From assembly GCA_008828725.1 (NCBI GenBank), contig MEHQ01000282.1, forward strand, positions 45,321-109,320: 64,000 bases of DNA, in the 5' to 3' direction. The stretch's first letter is position 1. Each line of letters starts with the position of its first letter. The translations under genes and the position numbers were made by a program. Shown in pieces: positions 1-12,100 of this stretch. The stretch is from Saccharina japonica. Lineage: Eukaryota > Sar > Phaeophyceae > Laminariales > Laminariaceae. The notes under the pieces were generated by a model. The model was not told the origin of the DNA, made no database searches, and saw nothing but the letters and a program-made list of their open reading frames with translations.

Positions 1-80
1 CAATGTCACACTCGAAACAATGAAACAATTTGTAGAACGCGAGGCAGAACTCATAAATCCGCCCTGTTTATGAGCGCCTG

Positions 81-300
81 CTTTGAAATACACCGAACTA
101 CAAGAAGTGGTTCGGTGTGTTTCAAAGTCGGTACACGGACACTGGTTGCGATTGGTGGCGACGGGTGAAACTAGAGGATTCTTTTTGTTTTCTTTCTATT
201 CAACATATCATCTCCGCACTTCTGTCGACCGGGCGGATTTATGAGCGCTGGCTTTGAAATACACCTCACTTCAATCAAGTGTGCGGTGTATTGAAAAGTC
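81..300. repeat. Two related hairpins in direct repeat
   Basis: Both units begin TTTATGAGCGC(C/T)TG. Unit 1 forms a stem 81-98 with 110-127 (CTTTGAAATACACCGAAC against GTTCGGTGTGTTTCAAAG, one wobble). Unit 2 forms a less perfect stem, 252-271 with 277-298. The second unit abuts the SINE that starts at about 307. Confidence 0.6.
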
Positions 301-306
301 AGTACA

Positions 307-625
307 GCCGGTCGCCCCGGTAGTTACCGGTCAGCTTGAAAGACTACTGGCATTGGTCCCCGAGTTCGAATCCCACCGTGGTGAGATTTTCACTTTATTT
401 GAAAAAATAAAAAGGAACCAATTGCGGACGGCGCCTCCGTGGCGTGCGTAGGCGGAATCCGACGCAAGTCCACGAGAGAAGAGAATCCTGAAATATCATC
501 ACGATTAAAATGCAAGGCAAGTACCGTCGTGGGGAGGGGGGAGAAGAGCCTACCTAGTGACGCCGGATCTGAGTTATGCCTAAATAGGGAGAGAGGAAAA
601 AGGGCGAAGATAATAATGAATGGGA
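307..625 (+). mobile_element. SINE-like element, head type A
   Basis: A tRNA-like head starts GCCGGTCGCCCCGGTAG and carries a Pol III B-box match GTTCGAATCCC at about 365. The body contains CGCCTCCGTGGCGTGCGTAGG. The 3' domain runs through AATGCAAGGCAAGTACCG, the GGAGGGGGGAGAAGAGCC region and CGGATCTGAGTTATG, ending in an A-rich GAAGATAATAATGAATGG. Copies of this tail recur many times in the window. Confidence 0.65.
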
Positions 626-712
626 TTGACAAAAACAACACAAAAACACGCACACGGGTTGTGGTTGTTTGGGACGGGTGAAAGTCAATGTTTCATTTTT
701 TTTTTGTCTCTT

Positions 713-1058
713 TCGCCCCGGTAGGCTAGCAGGTGACCACGAAGCCTGTGGAAGTCGAGATCGAGAGTTCGAGCCCCCCCCCGAGAGCATGCTTGTAGGG
801 ACTTTTTCTCGCAACAAAAAAAAACACAACCAAACAAACAAAAATATTCACGAGCGAAAAGCGCGAGAGCGTGAGTTGGCATAAATCGGTAAAAACCGAC
901 GAGCGTTGGGAAGGTTGAACCCTCTGCGCGGCGCGATAAAAACCAAGGCAGAAACCGTAGTAGGGGGGGGAGGGAGAGCATCCTACTTTGTTACGCCGGA
1001 TCCGAGTTACGACTGGGAAGGGAGAAAGACGGAAGTGCGAAGATAATACATGGAATGG
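713..1058 (+). mobile_element. SINE-like element, head type B
   Basis: The head CGCCCCGGTAGGCTAGCAGG with ACCACGAAGCCTGTGG and B box GTTCGAGCCCC differs from head A. The body includes GCGCGAGAGCGTGAGTTGGC and ACGAGCGTTGGGAAGG. The 3' tail (CGGATCCGAGTTACGACTGG, GAAGATAATACATGG) is the one shared with type A elements. Confidence 0.65.
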
Positions 1059-1082
1059 AAACAACAAAACACAAAAAATACA

Positions 1083-1218
1083 TATTATCTCCGCACTTCT
1101 GTCGGATTCCCTCCCTATTCAATAGTCTTAACTCAGATCCGGGGTCACGAAGTTGGCTCCTCTCCCTCCCACATTACGCTTCGTGCGTTGGTTTTTATCG
1201 CGTAGAGGGTTCAGCCTT
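1083..1218 (-). mobile_element. SINE tail fragment
   Basis: Reverse-strand 3' domain (ATTATCTCCGCACTTCTG, AACTCAGATCCGGGGTCAC), truncated before the head at GGTTCAGCC. It lies just downstream of the plus-strand copy, giving a head-to-tail inverted pair. Confidence 0.6.
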
Positions 1219-1314
1219 AAAAAAACTCTGAGAGAGCAAGGCTGTACTCTGGTTAATACTGCCTCTTTGGTAGAACGACGGCTAGGGGATTCTGAGATCA
1301 TTCCTCGCGCCAAT

Positions 1315-1467
1315 TCTAACAATACAACAACAGTAGAATAATTAGAGTCCGTTCTTCTCTTCAGTACGTAGTGTGGGATAAACCACGTTTGTTTTAGGAA
1401 TACAACAACAGTAGTAGTATAATTCGAGTCCGTTCTTCTCTTCAGTAGTGTGGGGTAAACCAGGTGG
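1315..1467 (+). repeat. Imperfect tandem duplication (~75-80 bp unit)
   Basis: The text AATACAACAACAGTAG, then GAGTCCGTTCTTCTCTTCAG, then GTGTGG(G/A)(A/T)AAACCA occurs twice in a row. No coding potential. Confidence 0.7.
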
Positions 1468-2093
1468 CCTCACCTCCCGCAGCTGGTGCTTCCACCCTCC
1501 CTTACATATTTGGCTCTCTAGTTCTAGGCTTGGATCTCCTATCCGAAGGCGTGTAACGCCTCATCCCTCCCATACTACGAGGCCGAGGCCTCTAAAGCAC
1601 GGCGCAGGCGCAAATTGGTACATGGAGATAGGCACTCGGCAGGTGAAAATAAATGAGATAGGCACGATGTTAGGCAAATGCCTGAAAGCCCAAAACGTGC
1701 CTATCTATGCCTTTGGAAATGCGTTAGACGTGCCTGAATCCTGATGAGCCCGCCAAGGCGACATTCCACACTAATGTCAAGTTATCTAGGGTTTCAGGCA
1801 TGAATGCCTCGTTTGCTCAATCCAACACTAATTGCGAGTAGTTTAGTGTTTCAGGGATAACTGCCGATCTTGTTCAACACCTGACTGTAACTTATTTTAA
1901 ACTGGACCTACGTTTTCATAGACGAACCACTAGGCGAACAACTTGAAATTAGTGAACTTTTCTCCTTTGCAACTGCACACCTGGGCTTGTTCTCAGTTTG
2001 CGGGGGGGCGGGGGGCTTGCGCGCCTGCTGCGCACAACAGACCCCGAACCACTAATTGACGGCCTGAAACGTAGTGCTGCAGCACCATCACTG

Positions 2094-2190
2094 TTGTCGT
2101 AACTCAGATCGGGGGTCACATTGCAGACCAGTTTTTCCTCTCCCCACACTACGTACGGTTCATGCCTTCTTCGTGTCGATCGCGAAAATA
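2094..2190 (-). mobile_element. SINE tail fragment
   Basis: Contains GTAACTCAGATCGGGGGTCAC, then CCTCTCCCCACACTACG and GTGTCGATCGCGAAAA. Only the shared 3' domain is present. Confidence 0.5.
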
Positions 2191-2678
2191 ATTGATAATA
2201 TTTTCCCCTTGTAGTCTCGCGTCGATTTTTTCATGCCCACACCTTCACGCACTCTTTACGCATACCCAGTTTGCTTTTTCGTTGTTGTACTGGGTGGGTC
2301 ATTTCAAGAACTTTAGACCTCAGCTCGCTACCCACAAAACAAAAAACACAAATACTTTTTATTCAGAGCTCGAACTCACTACGTACGACGTACAGTCCAC
2401 CGATTTCATTTCAAAACTTTTCGAGCTCCTCTCCGCCACATGAAGTTTGCATTATATAGGCTGTGCAGAACACGTATACTGGTAGGTAGATATCCCACTA
2501 TGAATAGAAAGATAGGTGTTCCCGGATGTCATTACCACGTATTGTTACGTTGTCCGGTACGTACCTGGTAACCTTCTTTTGATGCGGAACTTCAGCAAAG
2601 CACTGCTATACGTAGCGGCAGTACGTAGGTACTACGATACAGCACCGGCCCGCTCATATATGCGAAAACAGAAATCGA

Positions 2679-2771
2679 GCTTAGCCCTTTTAGAACTGCA
2701 GTCCCGTTATGGGGACAAACGACTCTAATTCTAAGTAATTTGTCCCCAAAACGGGACTCCAGTCCTATAAG
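2679..2771. mobile_element. 93-bp MITE with 42-bp terminal inverted repeats (copy 1)
   Basis: The left arm AGCTTAGCCCTTTTAGAACTG then CAGTCCCGTTATGGGGACAAA mirrors the right arm TTTGTCCCCAAAACGGGACT then CCAGTCCTATAAGGGTTAAGCT. The 9-bp centre is flanked by CTCTAATTC. A close copy occurs at about 60527-60616. Confidence 0.7.
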
Positions 2772-3724
2772 GGTTAAGCTGACTTTCTTATTTGAAAAAG
2801 GGGTTTATCTTACACTCACTCTAGTATAATAGCTGTCGAATTTCTAATTTCCCCCGTAATATTTAGGCTGAGTTCCACGTGGGGAACTTTCTTATGAGAT
2901 GGCCGGTAGTGTATGTATATTGCGTTGGAGGTCCCATATATTTCGACGAAATCCTCGATATTTTACTGCATATATATATCACAGAGGTTTTTATTTAAAT
3001 AAGTTTGAATATACCAACATCCAATATCGTTGCTGGTACCGGTCGTTTATACGATGTCAAAAGTGCACTAAAACGGTGCGCATAATCTCGACGTCCTTTA
3101 TATATGCCACTTTCGGTCGTATAAAAGGGGCAAACAACTGCACTTCTAATATGTATTATCGTACACCAGAAGACTGCGTTGTTCCATCATCTATACATAT
3201 ATTTAAGGACAGTTTTAAGTGTTGGCTTGTGGCCAATTCATTCTGCGTGGAGTGTCGTGGGCTTTTGATATCTCCATTAAAACAGAGTGCCTGGTGTTCG
3301 TTCAGCTCGGTAGACATTGAAACCGTCGCGTGGTCTCACAGGCATGTAGTTCTTCCAAGGCGTTTTATAGTTGAGGTACTTCTTCTGCGAAATTCCAGTG
3401 CGATTTGTTGCTGTGTGTTTTTTAGACAGCTTGGGTATGGCAAAACAGTATTATATTGGGTTGAGTGTTGCGTTTCCTGGTGAGTCCATGGGTTTTGCAT
3501 ATTATCAGCAAAACTTCGTTTCGATTTTTTTATTTTGTTCCGCGCCGGTAAACGATCGTCCTCGTGCAAAGCTTCAATATACTCTTCCCGTGTGCCGCTA
3601 TCAATTACCAGGCATTAAGGTCGCTACTTATCGTATGTCATTGCTGCCAAGGTCTTGGGTTCGATTCACTGATCGGGCGGCGTCAGCCGCAAACACTCTT
3701 GTACCAGGTACCATGTACCAGATG

Positions 3725-4192
3725 TGTGTTCTTCACATTAAACCTTAACCTTCCTTTCTACACGTCGACATCCAGCAGACTTGTTTCTCTTTCTTCTCTT
3801 GCATGCACCTGGCTTGCTAGCAGGGTAGGACGTGCCTGTCTTATATGACGTTGCCTTGTCTGCTCTGCTTACTGCACTGAGCGTAGTATCTATGCGTCGT
3901 CGCTGTTTCGTTCCCACAGAACTACAGCAGTACCGAATCGGCGCGGACACTGCGTGTGCTGGATGTCGACGGGTCGAAAGGAAGGTTTAATGTGAAGAGC
4001 ACACAAACACACCCAGTAGTGTCCGTGCCGATTCTTCATCCTAAAAAGGAACCAGTTCTGTGGTCACCAAACTACGACACAGATATACTACGCTCACTTC
4101 AGTGATCAGAGCAGACAATGCAATCATATACGACAGGCAAGACCTACCCTGCTATGATAGCTGTCCAGGAGCATGAAAGAGACAGAAAAGGA
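3725..4192. repeat. Large imperfect palindrome (~0.45 kb)
   Basis: Arms 3781-3952 and 4016-4192 are inverted relatives (e.g. AGCAGGGTAGGACGTGCCTGTC against GACAGGCAAGACCTACCCTGCT). The segment left of the first arm (3725-3777, with TTCACATTAAACCTTAACC) has its own inverted copy in the loop (3957-4007). No ORF follows the structure. Confidence 0.6.
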
Positions 4193-4226
4193 ACAAAAAC
4201 AAAAACAAAAACAAAAACAAAAAAAG
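4192..4226 (+). repeat. (AAAAAC)n microsatellite
   Basis: About five AAAAAC units in a row, adjoining the 3.7-4.2 kb palindrome. Confidence 0.85.
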
Positions 4227-5280
4227 TAAGATAAAGCGAAATAGAAAATTAATAAAAACATAAAAATTCTAGTTGTGAGTAATGAACGTTGAAGCTCATG
4301 CTGCACATTGTTGGATGGCAAAGATGGTAATAATACCTAACTAAGTGAAGGGGTTGTGGCATCGCCGTGGTGTCTCCCTGGAGAAGCTGCAACAGGCTAT
4401 ACACCAAGAAAAAAATAAACGAAAGAAATACCACCAAAAACAACCAAGTACGTGGCGCCCACTCACACCCACTCCACTTAATAACTACTACCACTTTGTC
4501 CCGGAATATAAGCATTCTTTATCACATATTAGTGTGTAAAATGTTTTATATCTTGGGACAGAGTGGTATAGATTAATACTCCACAAAACCAAAACACAAC
4601 CAAACTGAGAACAGCGCTCGATTGCATTTCATCGAGGGCAATAACATACGTAATATTACGATTAATACATAGATAGCTTAAGACTTACAAATACAACAGC
4701 AAACGAGGACAGAGGTGTGCGTGTTACCTACTGCTGTAGCAATATATTTACCAGAATATTGGTGTACGGCGCTACGCAAAAAAAAATGAGACTCAACTAT
4801 TAATCTGTATTTTTTACTGCCTCGACGAGAACCATCGTACGATTATGCCATTATTCATCACCGTGTACGACTTGAACAAGCTACACTTCCGCCTATGTTT
4901 CGTGGTTATCGCGACGTGCAGCGTACCGTGTTAAAAATGGAACGGGGGACCCCCGCTAAAGCCATGACTCAAATAATATACTCGTACATACATGAAACAA
5001 AACGATTTTTGATTTCGACTGTAAATATGAACAAACCATCAACTTCTAGGGCTGTCAGTCGGCACGACTTAAGTCGCCGACTAGTTATTAGTCGGACTAA
5101 TAGTCAGTCGAGAAACAGAGGTGCCGACTGTTCGACTTATTGGGTTTCGTTAACTGTAGGGAGGCTTTTTGAAAGCGGGGTACAGCTTTTCACGTTAATT
5201 GCTGCGTGCTGCGGATACCCTTACATGTCCTGTGACACTGCAACGCACAGCAAGAAATCCACACTCACACCCACGCACAC

Positions 5281-5628
5281 ATGGCGGAAAAGCCCATCTC
5301 CCTCGACGGTGCCGACGGCGTCAGCCCTGGCGCACTCAATGTCATCGCTGAGGTCAGAGATCTCGTTGGCGAAGCTGTGGCCATTGTCGGCCCGCTGACC
5401 ACCTTGGCGAGTGCACGCGACCCCGAAACGGTGCTCTACCGCGTGAAGTATAAGCAGAGGCGCAACGTACTGCTTAGATTCAACAACCCGTTGTGTTTGG
5501 GACTTGCCGTCGTCATCGACGCGCGCGTTTCGCGCAAGGTACGAAGAGACGTTAATAAACGAGTAACACCACGGAGGGATGCAATATCTTTTCTTCTGAG
5601 GATCCGTTTTGCACCGCTATCTTGGTGA
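5281..5628 (+). pseudogene. Eroded ORF inside the TIR transposon, possibly captured host exon
   Basis: A 115-codon frame whose first ~58 codons look coding (GADGVSPGALNVIAEVRDLV, then GEAVAIVGPLTTLASARDPE). The related copy at 6880-7125 on the minus strand keeps this segment (IGPWTTLASARDLETVLYRV) but is frameshifted just after its start by a net 10-nt difference. After the YRVK segment both copies lose similarity to any protein-like pattern. I do not recognise the family. It could be transposon-encoded or a captured gene fragment. Confidence 0.35.
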
Positions 5629-5864
5629 TGAGTTCGCTTTTACGCTCGTATCCCCGCCTGGTAATATTGCGTCTCAAATAACTGCTATCACGTTCCCCTA
5701 GTCCGTGGTAGATCTCCCTGGTACATGCGTTGTACTTCTCGTTTTTTGTGAATTTCTTGTGTAAACTGAAGCTTCTTTGTGTTTCTCGTTTGAAACTTAT
5801 GTGAATCTAGGTCATATTGTTTGCGCGTTTCTTGCGTACAGTGAAGCCAAATAGCGTAGTGTTG

Positions 5865-5960
5865 GCCTCCGGCGGCGCCTTCAGCGGCACCCTCCGGAAG
5901 CGCCTCCGGGGGATCCTCCGGGGGCGCCTCCAGCGGGGCCCCCTCGGCCGGGGGGGGGAA
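5865..5960. repeat. GC-rich short tandem repeats in transposon copy 1
   Basis: Repeated GGCGCCTCC / GGATCCTCCGGGGG-type units. A diverged mirror copy is at 6440-6535. On the minus strand it would read as Pro-Glu-Gly-Ala repeats, probably a composition effect. Confidence 0.6.
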
Positions 5961-6326
5961 GGGGCTGCTCGCTTCGCTCACCTGACTTTAGTCGGCAACT
6001 CGCCTGGCTTCGATAGCCGACTTACCGACTGAAGTCAGCTAACTAGCGACTAGTTATCAGTCGCGAAATGAAACCGACTCACAGCCTCATCAATTTAAAA
6101 TAATAAACTGGTGAATGTGCGGGCGAGCAAATTATCAAGCCCCATCGTTGGGTTCGTCCTGCCCCATCACCCTTCATCGAAAAAACATACATATCATTAG
6201 AAGCCCGTTGTCTAGTCTATATCGTACCGTGAAGAGTCTGCGTATCAGAAGACGCCAGGAAAGAGTGACGTTGTCCTGCGTCGCCCAATGGCCCTTCAAT
6301 TGACGGCACACTACGATTGGTAGGGC

Positions 6327-7130
6327 TGTGAGTCGGTTTCATTCCACGACTAATAACTAGTCGCTAGTCGGGGAAGCCGACTACGACGTAGCTTCGCCAG
6401 CCGACATACCGCCTAAAGTCAGGCGAGCGAAGCGAGACAAACCACCCCTCCGGCCGAGGGGGCCCCGCTGGAAGCGCCCCCGGAAAAGCCGCCGGCGGCG
6501 CCTCCGGGAGATCCCGCTAAAGGCGCTACCGGAGGCTAACAATACGCTATGTGGCTTCGTTTTACGCAAGAAAAGCGCAAACGATATGACCTACAGTAGA
6601 TTCACACAAGTTTCGAACGAAAAACACAAAACCTCTTCAGTTTACACACACAATTCACAAAAAACGAGAAGTTGAACGCATGCACCAGGTAGATTTAACC
6701 CGGACTAGAGGAACGCGACAGCAATTGCTTGAGTGGCAATACTACCTGGCGGGGATACCAGTGAAAACGTGAAACTCATCACGAAGATAGCGGTGCAAAA
6801 ATCATCTCAAGACGAAAAAGTCTTGGAACCCTCCGTGATGGTATTGGTTTCTGAACGCCGCTACCAAGCTTGCGCGAAACGCGCGCGTCGATTACGATGG
6901 CAAGTCCGAAACTTCCACAGCGGTTTATTTGATCTAAGCGTCTTGATGCGCCTCTGCTCATTCTTCACGCGGTAGAGCACCGTTTCGAGGTCGCGTGCAC
7001 TCGCCAACGTGGTCCACGGGCCGATAATGGCCACAACTTCGCCGACGGGATCTCCGCCCTCAGCGTTGGCATTGGGTGCGCCAGGGCTGACGCCGTCCGC
7101 CAGATGGGTTGTTCCGCCGCGTGTGCGTTA
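6327..7130 (-). mobile_element. TIR transposon copy 2, inverted and truncated
   Basis: Starts AGGGCTGTGAGTCGG and runs as a diverged inverted copy of 5270-6089, including the GC-rich tract and the ORF segment. Similarity stops near 7130, so the outer TIR is missing. The two copies face each other across a 237-bp unrelated spacer (6090-6326). Confidence 0.6.
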
Positions 7131-8930
7131 GTGCACGAGACAGATATGTGTCTGAAGCGGTGGTGCAAAATCCCAAAAGTGTTTAGAAATACTACTGCAA
7201 GTACCAAATGCTGACCCTCCAAATTTGAGACCAAGTCCGATGAAAGTCAAGGTTGTTATCATCACCAAGACAAGGAGTCAGAAGCACCGCTGTCATATAC
7301 TTTGGCAGTGCTGCTGGTTCTTCAGGTCAACTAGCAAGAGTGTGCTGTTTCTCTCTGCTTCCGGGTAACCGATGTAGCGGTTACACCGGTGAAAATCGCG
7401 CTTCTTTCGCCCCATACTAAATAACGGAATACTGGCCACCTACCTCTACTCGCGATGCGTGCTACGATAAATGTATATACCGTCATTTGGCTGTAACGAT
7501 TTGTGAATGATGTGGCTCGTTTACCCGGAGTTCGTTGGACTTTCATGCATTCTCGTGTAAAAATAGGTTTCATTATACCGTTACGGCATATCGTGGCATT
7601 GTTCGTCAGGTATCATTTTCACTGTAGTTTTCTCCAAAATCGTTTCATCGGTGAGGCATAAGAGAGAGCCGAGTGGCGAACCTAAGAAACAACACCGTGG
7701 GCCTCTACCGTAGCATGCGTCTCACCAGCATATGTACCTACGCGAGCTCGTATGGCCTCGTGCAACGTTTCACGTCCCGTGTCGTTAGCTAGAGCCTGCG
7801 AATTCAATCGTTGCCGACTCTCGGTGGGCGCGGTGACGTTAGAAGTTTGACGGAGCTCATGTACACGGAGTTGTTTTTACGTATGCAGCTGGTCTGAATT
7901 CGTGTTTTTTAGCGCTCGACTAGACTCTTGTCGAAGTTCAGAACTTCGGTAGAAAGGGAGTCTGGTGCCATCGTTTGGTTTAGAGGCGTCCCCCGGGAGA
8001 CATCCGTCCACTCAGGCGCGTTTGATATTTCTCGACGTGATCGTGCGAGCGGTCCTTGTGAGAACAGCGTATTGACGGTTGAGCCAAGGTTAAGACTGTT
8101 TTTCTTGTCCAGGAAGGTTTGGGAACACCCCCCCCCGCCCTTCACGAGTAAGCACGTTGTCCCGTAGCATCGTTCCATCCGTTGTATCGTCGTCCGTGAT
8201 GCGGCGCTTCCTTCTATTCTTTGTGTCGTCGAATGTACACAGCTCTCGTGGAGGTGTCATACTGTAAAGGGGTGACGTTATCGATCCAACACACGTCTAC
8301 CTGCCGAAGATACTTCACCAAAACCTCTACCCGATACCGTGGGAACGCACCACTGTAACATGGAAACAGCGCGTTTCACACGTTATATTCGATTTACAAT
8401 TAGGCTATCGGGGTGCTTTGTCGTTTGTTTTTCTCAAAGACAGTGTTGGGTGGATGAGGAGGCGCAGAGACCCTGAAGCAAAACGCCGCATGACGAAAAA
8501 AGCGTTGGTGTACGTCTACGGTCGAAGCGTGCCTGCATACGTTTTTCGTTCGGCATACCGTTTATCAACAGATTCACCTGTTTTAGTTCTACGGGCACGT
8601 TGAATAGGCACATCCGAGTGCGCCCGTGTTGTAGTTCTAGCGTTGGAGAAGGATATGAAGATCCGGATGCAGTTAACACCTTCCCCGTGACACGGCCATA
8701 TAATTTCCCCCCTCACCATACAGAGTCTAAGAGTGTAACATGGCGCCTCTTGTTTACTTGGCCGTACCTCGAAGAAATTAGTCCATAGGCTAGAGTTCCA
8801 CTTGTACGTAAGTGCTGATGAAGTTGCGAGCATAGTGACCATGTGTCGCTCCGAACGTCTACAAATAGGGTTGCCGCCGAATACCACCAACTCCTGCTTT
8901 TGCCTGGTCGTTCCCTATTGCATATTGAGC
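7131..8930. other. Intergenic stretch upstream of the LRR gene
   Basis: No convincing gene, RNA or mobile element. Short open frames on both strands lack motifs. It contains a CTCTACCGTAGCATGCGTC motif (7699) that recurs at 30013 and 49531. It may include upstream regulatory sequence for the gene starting at 9057. Confidence 0.5.
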
Positions 8931-8942
8931 AATATATATACA
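8931..8942 (+). promoter_or_regulatory. Candidate TATA element of the LRR gene
   Basis: An AATATATATAC stretch lies about 115 nt upstream of the proposed ATG at 9057. The segment between it and the ATG is C/T-rich and has no intron-like features. Position and composition suit a core promoter, but AT runs are common here, so this is only a candidate. Confidence 0.3.
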
Positions 8943-9056
8943 CTCTTGCACCCATGCCCACATATGTCCTTGTCTCCGTTCGATCCGCAATGCTCTCGCT
9001 GTCCTATTTGACGCCCTGCAGTCACACGCCAACCAGCGACCAAGGCTAGACTCAAG

Positions 9057-9123
9057 ATGATACGCTTCATCAAACCGCTTACGGCCTTATTGATGATGTC
9101 ATTCAGTACTACAAGCGTGCGTG
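9057..9123 (+). CDS. LRR gene exon 1: signal peptide
   Basis: ATG opens a 22-codon frame reading MIRFIKPLTALLM followed by MSFSTTSVR. This has a basic N-region (R, K), a hydrophobic core and small polar residues near the end, as in a secretory signal. It ends CGT G, then the donor GTGAGA, which leaves phase 1. This ATG was chosen because it starts the signal and lies just downstream of a TATA-like box; no other ATG-led signal peptide was found before exon 2. Confidence 0.65.
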
Positions 9124-12100
9124 GTGAGAAAACGGTTAGCTGGTATTGTGCTGTCGTTTCTTCCTTCAGAGCTGCGAACAGGTGTAGCGAGCAGTTTTAT
9201 GGGGTGGTTGATCCTTAGATTTCTGTAAATATGTAAGTTGTTCATGTTGCCCCTATTCACGACGAGCGCGCAAAACAGCTGACGACATCAATCGTTTGGA
9301 GGGGAAAGAAAACCAAGACCAGATTGCAAATGTCGAGCAGCGTTGATTAGCTTAACCGATTTGATATGAGGTACGACCGAATGATTTCTACATAATACCG
9401 CATGTAGCTTGCCAAGGCGCTCAGAGTAAGGGATATATCACTGACTCCATCGTCTCTTCCCACACATCTGCGTTGTGAACTGCGTGTCCATCCAGGTCAA
9501 AACGGCTGCATCACTGGTGTAACATCGCGTTGCTCTCCGACCACTACATCTCTGTGAGCCAGACGCTTTATTCTATATATAATATATGTATAATACCACA
9601 ACTATGCAGGAACTCCTTCCCTTATACCATACTCTTGTTTTGCTCAATAGCATCTCTGCACAACGTTGGCGTTCGGCACCAATCAGCGTATACGTCTTGT
9701 AAGACATTTCGTTGCCAAATAAAAGAGAAGTACATTGCCTCGATGTGGAGTTGAAGGTGTAGATGTCCTCTCGACCCAGGTATGCTGGCCGCCACGCTAC
9801 CCGCCATGCCCGACTTAGATCGTTGTGCTGTCGTAGTGCGTCTGCTCTAGTACAACGCGTTACTACGCTAGATTCATCGCGCCCACCACGAAATCGGAGA
9901 TGAGGTTTATTCTCCTCCTCTTCTGCTCCGACCTCAGGGATTTGGAGAACTGCGGAGTTACGGACAATGACATGAACGACCTCAAAGCTTGCTTCGAATC
10001 CATCGGACGCCACCGAATCACCCACCTGTAAGTTAGCCTTTATTTCGGGCGGCTCGCACGGAAATCGAGGTTTCATAGCTCTGACGCAACGATCTCTTTG
10101 ATGGTGTGCAGATATCAACCGACGCCCGCATCAGGGAACCGTTTCGTCTCGGGTGTTTAACGAATTCGTGGCTGGTAGTGTACTGTGACGATTCTCAAAC
10201 GGCCGCACTTGTTGACGTTGCGGTTTGCACGCTGATGTTCAGGTCTTTCAGTTGGTTTTGCTCGGATCCCAATTTTGGCTCAAACAGAAGCCAGACTTGT
10301 AGGATAAACTGAAGAGTTGAGGGGATCGACATCCATTCTCCACACAATTGCTCCGATCCCAACCATCGCACGTTATTTTTGTACCGTGCTCAGAATAATT
10401 TAACCACCGCGAGTGGTGGGACAAGCGTGTGTCGATTGGTAACCACTCCCGCCCCGTTGCCGCCAGGCGAGCATAGCTTTTTGACAACGACGTAGCTGAA
10501 GGACGTATTCATGTATAGCCCTGAGACTTTCGAAGGCGTGCATAAATATTGGTAGACCATTTTGTCCAAATATTTATGACTGACGGCACTCCTTCAACAT
10601 AAACGATTATCAAATATCTCCGTTGGAATACAGCTACAACAATGTGTGATCTCCAAACCTAAGCGCGACAGGATTGTATTTCATGGGAAAGGTGTTTATA
10701 ATTATCTGAAAACTCAGGTTGATATTTATGCGATTTAGTTTCTAATTGCAAAGGAGGAGCCGACGAAAAGACCGCAGTACGTGCGATCCTACCGCAACAC
10801 GCGTCTTCTCGATGGCGACTGTTAAGAGCCACGCTGGACGCTGTACCAAACGCAGATCAGTCGCAACAACTAAGCAGTGAGATGTACGATGTGGGGTGCG
10901 GCACGTCCTGCCATAAGTTGTCAGCGTTACTCCCCACGTCCAGTGTGGATACCAAGCGTCAGTTTTGTGCTGCGCACGCGTCGGCCGCGTTGCGCTTACA
11001 TAACCATACCAATCATGTGCCCCATAAACCACACTGGAATATCTTCCTCCCTTGGTTTCCGCCGCAGCACGCAGTTGCGTAAGATTCCGTCCTGAAAAGG
11101 TCTCACCACGATACAGTCCGGCTTGTTCGAGTGAACGAGGTTTTTGATAATTTTGTAGATATCCATAAGAGGCAACGCTCCCCTACTACCCCCCCTCACG
11201 TCTACTGCGGACAGGCCGGCATATTTAATGGAACATATAGCGCAGTCGACGGGTATAGGCACCTAGCCTTCAGTAAGTTTTAAACGTTAAGGCAGGCAAC
11301 ATGTCTTTTAAGCGATAGGTATATCTGCTCCAGGGCGACCTCGCTAGGAAATATCTCCCATATTGCGCAGGATAAGTAGGTCGCCCCCTCGACAACGCGG
11401 CCGCGTCATACTAGGAAAGGGAAGAACGATGTATGTACTGCCATTGCTATCTGAATCGTTAGGCTCTTCCACACCAGACAACATATGACGTTAGAATCGT
11501 GTGCTGGCTCTTACACCCAAACAACATATGACGTTAGAATCTCGTGCTGCCATAGTTTGCATTGATCAACGGGTAGAGATCGTTTTTTGTTTTCCTTCAA
11601 AATCGGTGTATGCATTGATGTTTATGTACAGCGCCTGACGTCAGGAGCCTCAGAAACACCAACTTGGTACCAAAACGTACGTCTTAGCAGGAGACTTCGA
11701 CCCTATCGCACCTGAGGAGGATACAGATGATGGGAATGCATGGTGATGTTCTGTACTTGACCCGTGTCACCAGCCTCCCAGCTACCAAAAGGCAGTCGTC
11801 AGACAGAACCTTCACTACTACTGTAGTACGTGGACTCGTTGAAACAACACTTTTGGGGAGAAGAGATAAACATGGATGTGTCGCTGGAAGGATCAGCATC
11901 TGTCAAACTCAAATTGTATCAAAAGCCGTTCATTTATTGGCAAAACACGGGGAAGACTACGTCCACCACGTGCATCTCTGCACGATCAATATATTCCTCG
12001 TTTGGGCTATTTGTTGTTATCACACGCCCAATTGACACGATGTATAAATGTTTGTGACTCCTATTTACGATTCGTGCATGCCATTGTTCAGCCTAATGGA

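Larger units (their letters stand above)
5050..6089 (+). mobile_element. Non-autonomous TIR transposon (hAT-like), copy 1
   Basis: The left end AGGGCTGTCAGTCGG and right end CCGACTCACAGCC(T) are terminal inverted repeats. Both ends continue with subterminal GACTAGTTAT(T/C)AGTCG motifs. The interior holds an eroded ORF at 5281 and a GC-rich tract of GGCGCCTCC-type repeats at 5865-5960. TIR sequence and length suggest hAT, which is inference; no transposase is present and I could not confirm an exact 8-bp target duplication. Confidence 0.6.

Noticed and set aside
2899-3483. 194-codon open frame, plus strand
   Set aside because: AT-rich, rich in Cys, Ile and Tyr, with no recognisable motif, and with comparable open frames on the reverse strand. 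There is no splice context. Not strong enough to call.
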